Part shown: positions 1 through 8,540 of the stretch, piece by piece
Layout: the number at the start of each line of letters is the position of its first letter
Numbering within the stretch: position 1 is the stretch's first letter
From: Flagellimonas nanhaiensis
GTDB lineage: Bacteria > Bacteroidota > Bacteroidia > Flavobacteriales > Flavobacteriaceae
Direction: 5' to 3'
NCBI RefSeq assembly: GCF_003382275.1
Contig: NZ_QTJX01000009.1
Location: 1 to 35,937, forward strand
Length of the DNA: 35,937 bases
Notes under the pieces: model-generated
What the model was told of the DNA's origin: nothing
The model's database searches: none
Seen by the model: only the letters and a program-made list of their open reading frames with translations
Program-made: the position numbers and the translations under genes

Positions 1-1009
1 TCAATAAACCCCCGGCACCAATATCAGAAAGTCCTAGGTATGGACTGTCGTTAGCTTCAATGATTGTCGGTCCGTCCGGAGTTATGGCCACGTCCCATCC
101 AATTAATTTATTTGGAATATATTTTGTGTATTCGATGACCATTTCACAAGATTCCTTGTAAAAAGGTATTTTAAAGCCTTCAAGTTTGAATTTACTATCA
201 GGGTGGTGCGTTATTCTTTCCCCTCCAAAATCGGTTTTTGCCCATCCCTTAGACATTAAGGTTCCCTCTTTTAAATTTATTGGAATATAGAAGCCTCCGG
301 CCGAACTATTATCTACAACACTGTCTCCAACTCCAAATCTCATGACAGCGGATAACATTGATATTTTTCCCTCATCAGTTACATGGGTAAGCATTCTAAT
401 AGTGTTAACCGATTTTTCTTGAATCTTGTTGATTTCAGGATGCTGTTTAACAACCTTGGTGAACAGATAGTTTCCATTCTGCAAACTCTCCCGTTGCTCT
501 TCCAAAGTAGCCTCTAAATTGTCCAGGGTAAGTTTAAAGCAGCCTGTTCCTCCAAAAAGGGATAATGGTCTTACAAACAACTCATCAACACTTTCATTTT
601 TTAGGATATCTCTGATGTATATGACTAAATCACGGTTGTTTATATTCGTCGTCACCTTTTTATTATAGTAATAATTATTAGATAAGCTATATAAAATGGG
701 CTCAGGCGTTTTTAGATTATAAATTTCACAGTAGAGCGCAAAACTTAACTTATTGTGCAAAATAGAAACAAGCTCATATTTTTTAACGATGTCCTTTCTT
801 ACTAAAGCTCTTTCCTTGGTACTAAGAAAATCCTTTATATTTTTGACCTCCTTTTTATATAGGTGCAAAAAGTAATAGTATGGCATTTCTTTTTTATACA
901 TCGCTAATACAACTAGCTCTTTTATGACTTGAAAAAGAGGCTTTTTGTCAGGATCATTTAAATATCCCTTGATACGTCCTGGATTTTCTACAAATCGTAA
1001 TATTGCCAT
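1..1009 (-). CDS. Sugar-transfer-associated ATP-grasp protein, 3' end cut by window edge
   Basis: I translated this by hand from the ATG at 1009. The frame stays open for 336 codons to the window edge, so the C-terminus is missing. The protein begins MAILRFVENPGRIKGYL. It contains a stretch around NTIRMLTHVTDEGKISM, followed by MRFGVGDSVVDNSSAGGFYI and, near the edge, GWDVAITPDGPTIIEAND. This pattern is that of the ATPgrasp_ST family, seen in polysaccharide loci and thought to ligate a carboxylate to an amine using ATP; the Glu-Ala-Asn-Asp segment is the usual metal-binding end of an ATP-grasp fold. The substrate is unknown. It lies 40 bp downstream of the CapK-like gene and is probably the distal part of the same operon. 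Family call fairly sure; function inferred. Confidence 0.85.
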   Translation of the reverse strand, partial: MAILRFVENPGRIKGYLNDPDKKPLFQVIKELVVLAMYKKEMPYYYFLHLYKKEVKNIKDFLSTKERALVRKDIVKKYELVSILHNKLSFALYCEIYNLKTPEPILYSLSNNYYYNKKVTTNINNRDLVIYIRDILKNESVDELFVRPLSLFGGTGCFKLTLDNLEATLEEQRESLQNGNYLFTKVVKQHPEINKIQEKSVNTIRMLTHVTDEGKISMLSAVMRFGVGDSVVDNSSAGGFYIPINLKEGTLMSKGWAKTDFGGERITHHPDSKFKLEGFKIPFYKESCEMVIEYTKYIPNKLIGWDVAITPDGPTIIEANDSPYLGLSDIGAGGLL

Positions 1010-1049
1010 GTTGTTGTTTTCTAAATTTTATATTACATACAGATGGTAG

Positions 1050-2360
1050 TTACCTCTTTTTTATTTCGTTAACTACCTGTCTTCTTTTTCCCGAAGAAAG
1101 CAAAGGAATATCATCAACATATTTGATTGTGATTTTGGCATCTTGCCCAAGATACTCCCTACTTTCTGATTTTAGTTGTTCTTCTCTTGTAAAAGTACCC
1201 CAAGGATTTAGTCTAAATTCATAGTGTTTTGAGGCAACCTGTGCAAATTGAAATTGCTTAAGTTCCAAATATGACAGCATTTTGGTTGCGACCATGTAAG
1301 GTGAAAGAATTTCACCTTTTGTATTGTAGACTAAGTCAACAGTTCTTCCCTCAAGTCTTTCAAAAAAAGGGGCTTCACCATTGTGTGTTGACTCTGATAA
1401 AATGGCCATGTCTCCTGTGTCATACCTTATCAGTGGCATGGAGTAATTGAAAAAGTCAGTTACCACAATTCTACCCAGTTCACCTTTGTTGGCAGGAACG
1501 TCTTTGGTAAGGGCTAATATTTCATAGTGGTAACTTGCCCAGTTCAGAGAGTAACCGTACTTTGAATGCTCATCTTGTTGCCCTAGAATTCCGCATTCCA
1601 TATTACCATAACGTGCAAAAACTGGAATTTGAAAGAAATTCGCAAGTTTGTCTTTATCTTCATTGTCCAAAGAGTCTCCATCCGTAATTACTGATTTTAT
1701 CTTGGCCTTTAAGGGCTCAACATCATTTTTATCTAAATAATTTCCGATAATTTTGGCCATGGATGCAAAACAGACAATACACTTGTGATTCTTATCCTCT
1801 TTTATTTTTGAGAACAATTTATCCATTTCGGTATCTGTATAGTTCATTATACCATAAGGAATTATATTCTTCTTCCTAAACTGAACTATTGATTTGGCAT
1901 CTTTACTATGAGAGGCTCGCAATAAATAAACCTTGTCGCCTAAGTCATACCCTCCCTTTTTTGCAAAATATAAATTGTCAGCTCTATGTCTATGGCGTTT
2001 ATTCATGTCATGGAGTAAACGAAACGGAGTTCCTGTTGATCCACTGGTCACTACTTCTTCACATTTCTTGCCCACATATTGTTTAGACTTAAAATCCTCA
2101 AAATTTTCCCGAACAGTGTTCTTGTTTATTATGGGGAAGTCAGAAAATTTCTTTGCATTTAAGTTTTTGTAGAATGGAACGGTTGAAGAGGCGTGATTGA
2201 TTAAGCGAGACATATTTTCCCTTCTTTCCATTTTTGCTTGCTCGGAAGCGTAGTTTTCATTGAGAAAAGCTATATTCTTAATGTTGTTTTTTATTGGACT
2301 TCCCTTAAGAAAATCAAGAGTCCAAAACAACATCAGTCTAAGTCTTTGGTCAGGTGTCAT
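1050..2360 (-). CDS. CapK/PaaK-like adenylate-forming enzyme (phenylacetate-CoA ligase family)
   Basis: 436 aa. The ATP-binding P-loop of the adenylate-forming superfamily is seen as SGSTGTPFR at residues 106-114. YGNMECGILGQ corresponds to the A5 region, followed by RYDTGDMA (A7-like). A lysine close to the C-terminus (SSGKRRQ) is placed like the catalytic A10 lysine. Length and N-terminal layout fit the CapK subgroup common in capsule clusters rather than true phenylacetate-CoA ligase. It is expected to activate a carboxylic acid as an acyl-adenylate in the cytoplasm; the acid and acceptor are not known. The gene lies between two ATP-grasp genes (41 bp after the upstream one), which supports a role in attaching an acyl or amino-acid group to a sugar. 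No catabolic phenylacetate genes are nearby. Confidence 0.88.
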   Translation of the reverse strand: MTPDQRLRLMLFWTLDFLKGSPIKNNIKNIAFLNENYASEQAKMERRENMSRLINHASSTVPFYKNLNAKKFSDFPIINKNTVRENFEDFKSKQYVGKKCEEVVTSGSTGTPFRLLHDMNKRHRHRADNLYFAKKGGYDLGDKVYLLRASHSKDAKSIVQFRKKNIIPYGIMNYTDTEMDKLFSKIKEDKNHKCIVCFASMAKIIGNYLDKNDVEPLKAKIKSVITDGDSLDNEDKDKLANFFQIPVFARYGNMECGILGQQDEHSKYGYSLNWASYHYEILALTKDVPANKGELGRIVVTDFFNYSMPLIRYDTGDMAILSESTHNGEAPFFERLEGRTVDLVYNTKGEILSPYMVATKMLSYLELKQFQFAQVASKHYEFRLNPWGTFTREEQLKSESREYLGQDAKITIKYVDDIPLLSSGKRRQVVNEIKKR

Positions 2361-2401
2361 TTTTTGTAAAATGAAAGTTCAACAAATAGAGTTTAACCCA
2401 A

Positions 2402-3430
2402 TTATTTTATAGTTGTTTCCTTAGGGATTTTTAATATACGATCACATTTTGAAAATGCCATTCCAGGTTTGAACTGATTGTATTGGTCTAATCCTGTTTC
2501 GTTGTTGAGCCAAGCAATATATAGAGCTGGTGTATTTATCCCTGCTTCATGCGAGAAAGGATAGCCCCCTCCAAAGCGAGGATTCATTTCCAAAAAATAG
2601 ACTTCTCCGTTAGCTATAAAAAAGTCACAGTCCATATTTCCAACATGTTTGGTCGCATGACTGACTTTTTTTGCGATGGTGTTGAACCTTTCATCTATTA
2701 CTGAAATGGCTTTGTCTGTTTCCCCTGAACGCATAGCAAGTTTTTTTCTAACAAATGTACCATGGTATTCACCATCGAGGTTGTTCAAGATATCAACACC
2801 ATATTCTTCGCCATGAATTTTCTCTTGTATCACTATGCAGTTCTTGGCATCCGGGGCACTTATATCTTTAGGAATTGAGCGGCTTACTTTTAGATGTTGC
2901 AACCTAAAAGAAAGCTCCAACTCCTCTTCTGTGTAAACAATATCTATGCCTATTGAAGCACTTCCCCACCTAGGTTTTACAACCAAGGGAAGTTGAATAT
3001 CTTTTTTATATAACGCCTCTTTAGCTGATTCAAGGCTTATGTAGGTTTTTGGGGTTTTGATTTCATTTTCTAGTAGAAAGTGATAGGTTTTCCATTTATC
3101 AAAGCAAATATCAATCACATTTGCTGGAGAGATTAATAGTCTGGCCCCTGTTTTTTCAAGCCTTTTCTTATTCTGAGCCAGAATGGGAAGTTCAAAATCA
3201 TTAAGCGAAATTATTGCATTGACCTTCTCTTCTTGAATAATTCTCTCTATAGTTGAAATATATTCTCCATCGTCAATACTGGGTACCTTTTGAGCAACAT
3301 TAGCCTCAACTAAGGCAGGTGCGGAAAGTTGCATGTCCACAGCAATCACTTTACCATTGCTATTCAAAGCTTGCTTAAAGTAGTTTATCAAGTAATTTCT
3401 ACGTCCCGCACAAGTGAAAAGAATATTCAT
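2402..3430 (-). CDS. ATP-grasp carboxylate-amine ligase (CarB/PylC-like)
   Basis: 342 aa. The N-terminus MNILFTCAGRRNYLINYF is the Rossmann-like pre-ATP-grasp domain typical of CarB-like ligases. The ATP-binding strand is PLVVKPRWGSASIGID around residue 150. The metal-binding end is YFLEMNPRFGGGYPFS near residue 280, with Glu and Asn as the likely Mg ligands. Such enzymes form an acyl-phosphate and join it to an amine. In capsule loci they are thought to add amino acids or similar groups to sugars, but no substrate can be read from the sequence. It sits 10 bp downstream of the GNAT gene and 41 bp upstream of the CapK-like gene, so co-transcription is likely. Family call is firm; the reaction in this pathway is inferred. 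Confidence 0.88.
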   Translation of the reverse strand: MNILFTCAGRRNYLINYFKQALNSNGKVIAVDMQLSAPALVEANVAQKVPSIDDGEYISTIERIIQEEKVNAIISLNDFELPILAQNKKRLEKTGARLLISPANVIDICFDKWKTYHFLLENEIKTPKTYISLESAKEALYKKDIQLPLVVKPRWGSASIGIDIVYTEEELELSFRLQHLKVSRSIPKDISAPDAKNCIVIQEKIHGEEYGVDILNNLDGEYHGTFVRKKLAMRSGETDKAISVIDERFNTIAKKVSHATKHVGNMDCDFFIANGEVYFLEMNPRFGGGYPFSHEAGINTPALYIAWLNNETGLDQYNQFKPGMAFSKCDRILKIPKETTIK

Positions 3431-3440
3431 AACCTATCTG

Positions 3441-4460
3441 TTAAGCTGTTTCCAGTCGATATTTTGGAAAAAAATTGGTGTCGGCATCCTTTTGTTCTTG
3501 GGTTAACATACTTTTATAAACGTCTGGTTCAACTATATATTTCCAAACATTAAATTTTGCATAATTTTGGGAGAAAGAGGATTTGAACTTCATCAGGGAG
3601 CCTTCTCTTCCTCCAATTCCGCCTCCAAGATTAAGAACCGTGGTACCTTCTTTTTTACTACGTTGGCGACATTCATCGAATAAGAGCCTTAACGGACTAC
3701 TTTTAAAATATTTTTCAACGCTGAATGCCAGTTCAATGTGTGCAATTTTTTTTGATTGGATCAACAAAGCTCCTGCCATAATTTCATCAGTTTCAGAATC
3801 GACAGTAAAAAGAACTTCGGATGAAAAGAAGTCAGATTCAGCTAGTGTTTTAAAATACTGCGCACCAAAATAAAATAATTGCTTGGCCTTTAGTCTATCA
3901 AGGCTTTTGTGGTAGTGGGCGATAAAAGTTTCAATATCGGACTCAGTATTTCCGACTTTTACTTTACTTGTCTTTTTTAATTTTTTAAGTATTTGCCGCG
4001 TATTTCTGTTATATGCCGAACATTGATCTTCGTCATTTGCGGTTTGGTCAAAATAAACCAATTCCCCAACATTTTCTGTTTGCCCAATATTTTCAAGAAT
4101 AGTGTTTTGCATTGGGATGTACGGGTTGAGCTTAGAAAACACGGTGACTATTTTTTCCTTTTGAAGTATGTTTTTCAACTTCTTTGAAAAGTTCGTATTA
4201 TCTATGTCACAATCTACATTTTTATATATAGGGCCAACGTATCCATGAACAGAGGTAAGGTCATAGTAGCCATTTCCCAAATTTCTTTTGACCATTGGAA
4301 GGCCTATTCGGGTATTGCCGTTTTCATAGGCGATCAGTATGGCCATTTCCGATGGAGTGCAGAACAATTGGTGATAATCATAGGTGTGGTAAAAATCCAA
4401 GTAGTCCATTTGGGAAAGCCATTCATCCCATTCAACCTTATTTGAAATTATTTTTATCAT
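3441..4460 (-). CDS. GNAT acyltransferase, FemAB-like
   Basis: 339 aa. The layout is that of the FemAB/Acetyltransf_6 group: an N-terminal half followed by a basic helix (RNTRQILKKLKK, about residues 150-162) and a C-terminal GNAT half ending in LNLGGGIGGREGSLMKFK, the part that usually closes the acyl-donor pocket. FemAB-like proteins transfer aminoacyl groups from tRNA in cell-wall synthesis; relatives in capsule clusters are assigned to amide formation on sugars. The donor here could be an acyl-CoA, aminoacyl-tRNA or acyl carrier protein. Its ATG overlaps the stop of the upstream PLP-enzyme gene by 4 nt (4457-4460), so the two are translationally coupled. No signal peptide or membrane segment is visible, so it acts in the cytoplasm. 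Confidence 0.85.
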   Translation of the reverse strand: MIKIISNKVEWDEWLSQMDYLDFYHTYDYHQLFCTPSEMAILIAYENGNTRIGLPMVKRNLGNGYYDLTSVHGYVGPIYKNVDCDIDNTNFSKKLKNILQKEKIVTVFSKLNPYIPMQNTILENIGQTENVGELVYFDQTANDEDQCSAYNRNTRQILKKLKKTSKVKVGNTESDIETFIAHYHKSLDRLKAKQLFYFGAQYFKTLAESDFFSSEVLFTVDSETDEIMAGALLIQSKKIAHIELAFSVEKYFKSSPLRLLFDECRQRSKKEGTTVLNLGGGIGGREGSLMKFKSSFSQNYAKFNVWKYIVEPDVYKSMLTQEQKDADTNFFPKYRLETA

Positions 4461-5386
4461 TTAGCCAGATAATTATATATGCCACCAGTATACCAAAATA
4501 GTACCTGTCCTGTAATATGTCTTTTCTCTATGATCTGTTGCATCCCATAAAATGCTTTAGCGGTATATGTTGTGTCCAGTGGAAAACCATAGTTCGCCAT
4601 TGAATCATCGGCAATTTGCTTTATTTGATTATTATACTTTTCGTAACCTCCACATAAAAAGGAATCGTCCACTATTACCTTTGCTCGTTTTCCATCAATA
4701 CCATATGTTTTGCACAATTCTTTGTAAAACTCCTGAATGCAGTTTTCTGCTTTTTCGGTAGTTCTTCCCACAGAAATGCCAATAACTTTGATGTCTAATC
4801 CTTTTCTGGTTACTCCTGCTAAAAGGCCAGCTTGAGTAGTACCGGACCCAGAAGCCAGAAAGATATAATCAGGAACATAGCCAGAATCCACAAGTTTTTC
4901 CAACTCATCGGTATAGCAATATCCACCTTCCAAGGTATGCCCTCCTCCATTCAAATAAAAGGGATTGTAGCCCTGTTCACGATAAGTACGTAGTGCCACA
5001 TCCATATTTTTGCCAATTTCACAGGCGTTACTGAATATCATAGTAGCTCCACTTCCCTTAATAACTTTGGCATTACCTGATTCCGAAAACAATCTTTCCT
5101 GATCCCCATGGAGTACCAATGTGCACTTTATGTTATTTTTTTTTGAATACAGCGCTACCGCTCTACAATGGTTGGACTGTATTCCACCTGTGGTCACAAT
5201 AGCATTGACTCCTTGGCTTTTAATAATCTCATCTAGGGCCATCATTTTTCTAGCTTTATTTCCTCCTCCCAAGTATGGGTATAAGTCATCCCGAAAAACG
5301 GAGATTTGATCAGTTATTCTTTGTATCAAGGCTATTTTTATTGATTTTGGATTTTTTTTGATTGATTCTGTAAGTGTCCAGCGCAT
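4457..5386 (-). CDS. PLP-dependent enzyme, ACC deaminase / D-cysteine desulfhydrase family
   Basis: 309 aa. FRDDLYPYLGGGNKARK (about residues 31-47) is the family signature; Lys44 is the expected PLP Schiff-base lysine. TTGGIQSNHCRAVA follows, with the serine that contacts substrate, and SGSGTTQAGLLAG binds the PLP phosphate. The family includes D-cysteine desulfhydrase, ACC deaminase and several capsule-cluster homologues of unknown role. In this context it could make or racemise an amino acid, or supply an acid by deamination, for the nearby ligases; that is inference. The first 26 codons overlap the 3' end of the sugar transferase gene by 77 nt. A TTG at codon 20 (5329) is a shorter alternative start that keeps the conserved region. 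Confidence 0.85.
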   Translation of the reverse strand: MRWTLTESIKKNPKSIKIALIQRITDQISVFRDDLYPYLGGGNKARKMMALDEIIKSQGVNAIVTTGGIQSNHCRAVALYSKKNNIKCTLVLHGDQERLFSESGNAKVIKGSGATMIFSNACEIGKNMDVALRTYREQGYNPFYLNGGGHTLEGGYCYTDELEKLVDSGYVPDYIFLASGSGTTQAGLLAGVTRKGLDIKVIGISVGRTTEKAENCIQEFYKELCKTYGIDGKRAKVIVDDSFLCGGYEKYNNQIKQIADDSMANYGFPLDTTYTAKAFYGMQQIIEKRHITGQVLFWYTGGIYNYLAK

Positions 5387-5969
5387 CCATTTCTAAATCC
5401 ACTACAATTTCATCGTCTGCGGTGTGGAAAATCTTTTTTACCGTTTTTAATAGGATTACAAAATCAAGCCATAAATTGAGTTTTTTTACATATGCGACAT
5501 CTAGAGCCAGTTTTTGGTCCCAGTTCAGTTTATTTCTACCTGATACCTGGGCTAAACCTGTGATTCCTGGTTTAACGGTGTGTCTTATTTTTTCTTCTTG
5601 TGTATAAAAAGGGAGGTAGCGTACGCGGAGTGGTCTTGGGCCAACCAAGCTCATATCTCCTTTGATGACATTGATTAGCTGAGGAATTTCGTCAAGCGAG
5701 CTTTTTCTTAGGAAATTTCCTATTCGTGTAAGCCTTTCAGCATCGGGCAGTAATTTTCCCGATGCGTCCGTGGCATCGCTCATGGATTTGAACTTAATAA
5801 TCTCGAACACTTTTTCGTTCTTCCCCGGTCTTTGCTGCCGATAAAAAGGTTGTTTTTTGTTGGTGAAAAACAACATGATGTAAACCAAAAAGAAAATTGG
5901 AAACAAAACAATGAACCCACAACATGCTCCAACGAAATCAATGATTCTTTTGAATACATTTCTATACAT
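5310..5969 (-). CDS. Initiating sugar-phosphate transferase, PglC-like (short polyprenol-phosphate type)
   Basis: 219 aa. One hydrophobic segment (residues 10-35) is followed by a cytoplasmic catalytic domain with FKSM, SSLDEIPQLINVIKGDMSL, VGPRPL and KPGITGLAQVSGRN. The Asp93-Glu94 pair stands at the same positions as the catalytic dyad of Campylobacter PglC. It should transfer a sugar-1-phosphate from a UDP-sugar to undecaprenyl phosphate, starting the lipid-linked repeat unit. A PglD-like acyltransferase lies 230 bp upstream, so a UDP-N-acylated 4-amino-6-deoxy sugar is a good candidate donor. The basic C-terminal tail after about residue 190 lies partly in the 77-nt overlap with the PLP gene. 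The locus holds a second copy of this family at 13251-13859. Confidence 0.93.
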   Translation of the reverse strand: MYRNVFKRIIDFVGACCGFIVLFPIFFLVYIMLFFTNKKQPFYRQQRPGKNEKVFEIIKFKSMSDATDASGKLLPDAERLTRIGNFLRKSSLDEIPQLINVIKGDMSLVGPRPLRVRYLPFYTQEEKIRHTVKPGITGLAQVSGRNKLNWDQKLALDVAYVKKLNLWLDFVILLKTVKKIFHTADDEIVVDLEMDALDTYRINQKKSKINKNSLDTKNN

Positions 5970-6199
5970 GCAAATAGCTAAATTTTCGAATTATCTAAAG
6001 CAATTAGATTATAACTCTGTATTTTCTGTATCACATAGTTCATATTAGATTATTTCCCTAACATTACTAGAAGTAACAGTGTGCCAAGAATCCCTTAAAA
6101 AAATTAAATACGTACATTCTGCATTACTGAAGAGTTCCATGTAGAAAACCAAAATATATTAAAACGACCAGATATTGAGTATTAAAAATGTAATGTTGC

Positions 6200-6856
6200 T
6201 CAGTTAACTTTAGGAATGGCCAAAACCTGTTCTTTGTACCTATAAAAAATGGTAGTGTCATCTTTCACGTTTTTGTCCACCACCATACCAGCTTGAACAG
6301 TATTATTATTGCCAATGGTTTTACCAGGAATTACAACTGATTTTATGCCAAAGTAGTTGTCATTTCCAACTTTAACAGATCCAGCTATGCCCGCAGCAGA
6401 GAAAAAATTATTATCTCCCAATTCACAGTCGTGACTTATAAAACTATAAGAGGTAATAAAGTTGTAATTGCCGATATTAGCATGTTTTTCCAAGATGCAA
6501 AAAGGAAAAACAATATTCCCAACACCTATATTTAAATTTTTAGGCATGATAACACTTTCGTGGATAAAACTTCCAATTGTCAATCCTTTTTCAAGTAAAA
6601 TGTTAATCATTTTTCTTCTTACGGAAACGTTTCCAATGGCTATTAATATCTCAACCTCTGAGTCAGGTTCATATGATTCTATGCTACCTAACCAAGGGGC
6701 AGAATAATCATATTTTTTCCATAAATCGTCATTTTGATCAAGGTATCCCACAATTGTAATTTGATTTTGTTGGTCAACCTTGGTATTATGGTCTTCAATA
6801 TAAAATGTCACTTCAGAAGCTGCGCCTCCTGTGCCTAAAATAACTACTTTTCTCAT
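6200..6856 (-). CDS. Sugar N-/O-acyltransferase, NeuD/PglD family
   Basis: 218 aa. The N-terminal Rossmann-like domain begins VVILGTGGAASEV. From about residue 95 the protein is a left-handed beta-helix of hexapeptide repeats (NIGVGN, ANIGNYN, CELGDNN, VKVGNDN, KTIGNNN). SHDCELGDN places His142 where PglD has its catalytic base. PglD acetylates the C4 amine of UDP-4-amino-sugars; NeuD-type relatives O-acetylate sialic acid. Here the acyl donor might be acetyl-CoA or an acyl group on one of the two carrier proteins encoded just upstream, which is inference. With the PglE- and PglF-like genes at the other end of the window it could complete UDP-diNAcBac-type synthesis. Confidence 0.87.
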   Translation of the reverse strand: MRKVVILGTGGAASEVTFYIEDHNTKVDQQNQITIVGYLDQNDDLWKKYDYSAPWLGSIESYEPDSEVEILIAIGNVSVRRKMINILLEKGLTIGSFIHESVIMPKNLNIGVGNIVFPFCILEKHANIGNYNFITSYSFISHDCELGDNNFFSAAGIAGSVKVGNDNYFGIKSVVIPGKTIGNNNTVQAGMVVDKNVKDDTTIFYRYKEQVLAIPKVN

Positions 6857-6926
6857 GCTGTTCTTGGTTGGATTTTTTTAAATATGATATTAGATGGCTT
6901 TGTTAATTCAATTTTGTATGTAAGGT

Positions 6927-7142
6927 TTATTGATGGTTTTCCATCAACTCTTGCAAACCGCTTATAGTTTTAGCGTTATTAATATCCTCAGCTGTCAACG
7001 CCACATTATAAGTGGTATCAAACAGTGCAATAATGGATAACACAGCAAGGGAATCCCAAGCATCGAATGATTCCAATTCATCAGAGAGGGAAACCGAATC
7101 TACCTCTAAAATTTCAGCAATACTATTTTTAAATTCTTCCAT
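6927..7142 (-). CDS. Acyl carrier protein (second of the module)
   Basis: 71 aa, very acidic. The phosphopantetheine attachment motif is seen as DAWDSLAVLSII, with Ser31 as the predicted modified serine. A four-helix carrier-protein layout is expected, and the length is slightly under the usual 75-80 aa. The order DSLA rather than the DSLD/E of fatty-acid ACPs suggests a dedicated carrier, not AcpP of primary metabolism. It lies 82 bp downstream of the KAS III homologue and 70 bp upstream of the PglD-like gene, so it may deliver the acyl group made by the former to the latter; this link is inferred. Confidence 0.87.
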   Translation of the reverse strand: MEEFKNSIAEILEVDSVSLSDELESFDAWDSLAVLSIIALFDTTYNVALTAEDINNAKTISGLQELMENHQ

Positions 7143-7224
7143 GGAGTTTTACAATTTGTGTGCTAATATGTTATTCCTTTTTTTATTGAATCACTATTAT
7201 AGACTCAATGTCCTTATTTCCTGT

Positions 7225-8289
7225 TTAATAATCGATTGTTTCGCAGAAATCGAGCGATCCTAAATTCAACAGAAGTGAACTCCAACTTAATCCGGCCCCA
7301 AATCCTGCTAGGCAAATCAGAAAATCCTCTTTTAGGAGTTTTTCACCAAGGTTATGGGTTATATTGGTCGGAATGGAAACTCCGCTTGAGTTACCAAAAT
7401 TTTCAACGATATTGTTTGGCATTTTATCATAGCTTATCCCCATTTTATCAGCCAGTTTTTTCAGCATAAATTTATTGGGCTGATGGAACATAAAATAATC
7501 CACATCGTCTTTGGTCTTACCTGCTTTGTCAAGTAGGCGTTCTACCATTGGAGGAACTTCCCTTTGGACAAAATTAAAAACATCATCACCTTTCATGACC
7601 AAATGGTCCAAGGCCCTAGAATTTCCATTTTTATCAGTGACAAGTTCAGCCGTTTTTGGGGTTGATGGCATTTTGAAACCACCTGCAGGAATTATTAAGG
7701 CTTCGGCACCTTTGCCATCTGCATTTACCGTACCATAAATAGTACTTCCTGAAGTATCATTTTCTACTATTGTTATTGAAGCAGCATCACCGGTCAGGGG
7801 TCTACTCCCTCGATCTTTGGCCGAAACCTTGCAACTCATCATATCCGCATTTAAAACGACGACTTTGTTCACCTCTTCCTGTTCCAACTGCATAAAGGCC
7901 TGGTTTAGACCCACTGGATAGCCGGAGCATGCTTGGTTGATGTCCAAACAGATAATGTCCTTTTTTAAATCAAGTTTTCCTTGAATAATATGACTGGTAG
8001 CCGGCACAAAATGATCTGGAGACTGGGTTACCAATATAATGGCATCAATATCCTCTTTTTTTAGCAATCCATTGTCAAAAAGGTAATTCAGTCCATAAAT
8101 GCACAAATCTGATATTGTCGTACCTTCTTTAACTACCCTCCGTTTTCCATATCCCATGATTAATTTTAGCTTCATGGATTGCGCTCTTGAAAAGTCATAA
8201 TTGTCAATTTCGTCATCGAAATTGACCTCGTTTTCCGGCAAGACCGTTAAAATTCCGGTGATTTTCTTATTTTGAAATTTCAGGTTCAT
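7225..8289 (-). CDS. 3-oxoacyl-ACP synthase III homologue (FabH/KAS III-like)
   Basis: 354 aa with a thiolase fold. The catalytic triad is readable: Cys121 in DINQACSGYPVG, His269 in FMFHQPNKFM and Asn300 in NFGNSSGVS, matching Cys-His-Asn of FabH. The N-terminal extension and length are a little greater than housekeeping FabH (about 320-330 aa). FabH condenses an acyl-CoA with malonyl-ACP; related proteins in natural-product clusters instead transfer acyl groups to amines or alcohols. Position between two carrier-protein genes, with a 4-nt ATGA overlap to the upstream ACP (8286-8289), argues that it works on carrier-bound substrates for glycan acylation rather than in bulk fatty-acid synthesis. 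No ketoreductase or dehydratase accompanies it, so the product may be a short beta-ketoacyl group or a simple transfer. Confidence 0.9.
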   Translation of the reverse strand: MNLKFQNKKITGILTVLPENEVNFDDEIDNYDFSRAQSMKLKLIMGYGKRRVVKEGTTISDLCIYGLNYLFDNGLLKKEDIDAIILVTQSPDHFVPATSHIIQGKLDLKKDIICLDINQACSGYPVGLNQAFMQLEQEEVNKVVVLNADMMSCKVSAKDRGSRPLTGDAASITIVENDTSGSTIYGTVNADGKGAEALIIPAGGFKMPSTPKTAELVTDKNGNSRALDHLVMKGDDVFNFVQREVPPMVERLLDKAGKTKDDVDYFMFHQPNKFMLKKLADKMGISYDKMPNNIVENFGNSSGVSIPTNITHNLGEKLLKEDFLICLAGFGAGLSWSSLLLNLGSLDFCETIDY

Positions 8290-8519
8290 TCTGCTACGCC
8301 ATTTTTAATGAGTAATTGGATAATGCCATCAACGCTTGAGAAATTCTCAGGTAAAATTTCGGTCCCATCAATTGAAATTCCAAATTCTTCATCCAAAGAA
8401 GCTACCAAACTCACTATATCAAATGAATCCAGCATACCTTCTTCAATAAAATTGCTACTTTCTGAAAAATCGAATTCTGGTCTAATCTCTGTCAAGAATG
8501 TTATAATTTTTTCTTTCAA
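8286..8519 (-). CDS. Acyl/aminoacyl carrier protein (DltC-like), TTG start
   Basis: 77 aa. The phosphopantetheine site is GMLDSFDIVSLV, with Ser32 predicted to carry the cofactor. The DSFD form and the surrounding sequence resemble D-alanyl carrier protein DltC more than AcpP. The frame has no ATG before the conserved region. The likely start is TTG at 8519, followed by KEKIITFL; upstream codons in frame contain no ATG or GTG that I can see. It lies 40 bp after the DltA-like gene and overlaps the KAS III gene by 4 nt, an arrangement in which the adenylating enzyme would load this carrier. A hairpin-forming sequence lies between it and the DltA-like gene (8541-8560) and could alter their relative expression. 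Confidence 0.87.
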   Translation of the reverse strand: MKEKIITFLTEIRPEFDFSESSNFIEEGMLDSFDIVSLVASLDEEFGISIDGTEILPENFSSVDGIIQLLIKNGVAE

Positions 8520-8540
8520 ACTAAAATAGGATTGCTTATC

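Noticed and set aside
1050..2360. CapK-like gene as true phenylacetate-CoA ligase of aromatic catabolism
   Set aside because: No other phenylacetate genes are near, and the neighbours are glycan-modifying ligases.
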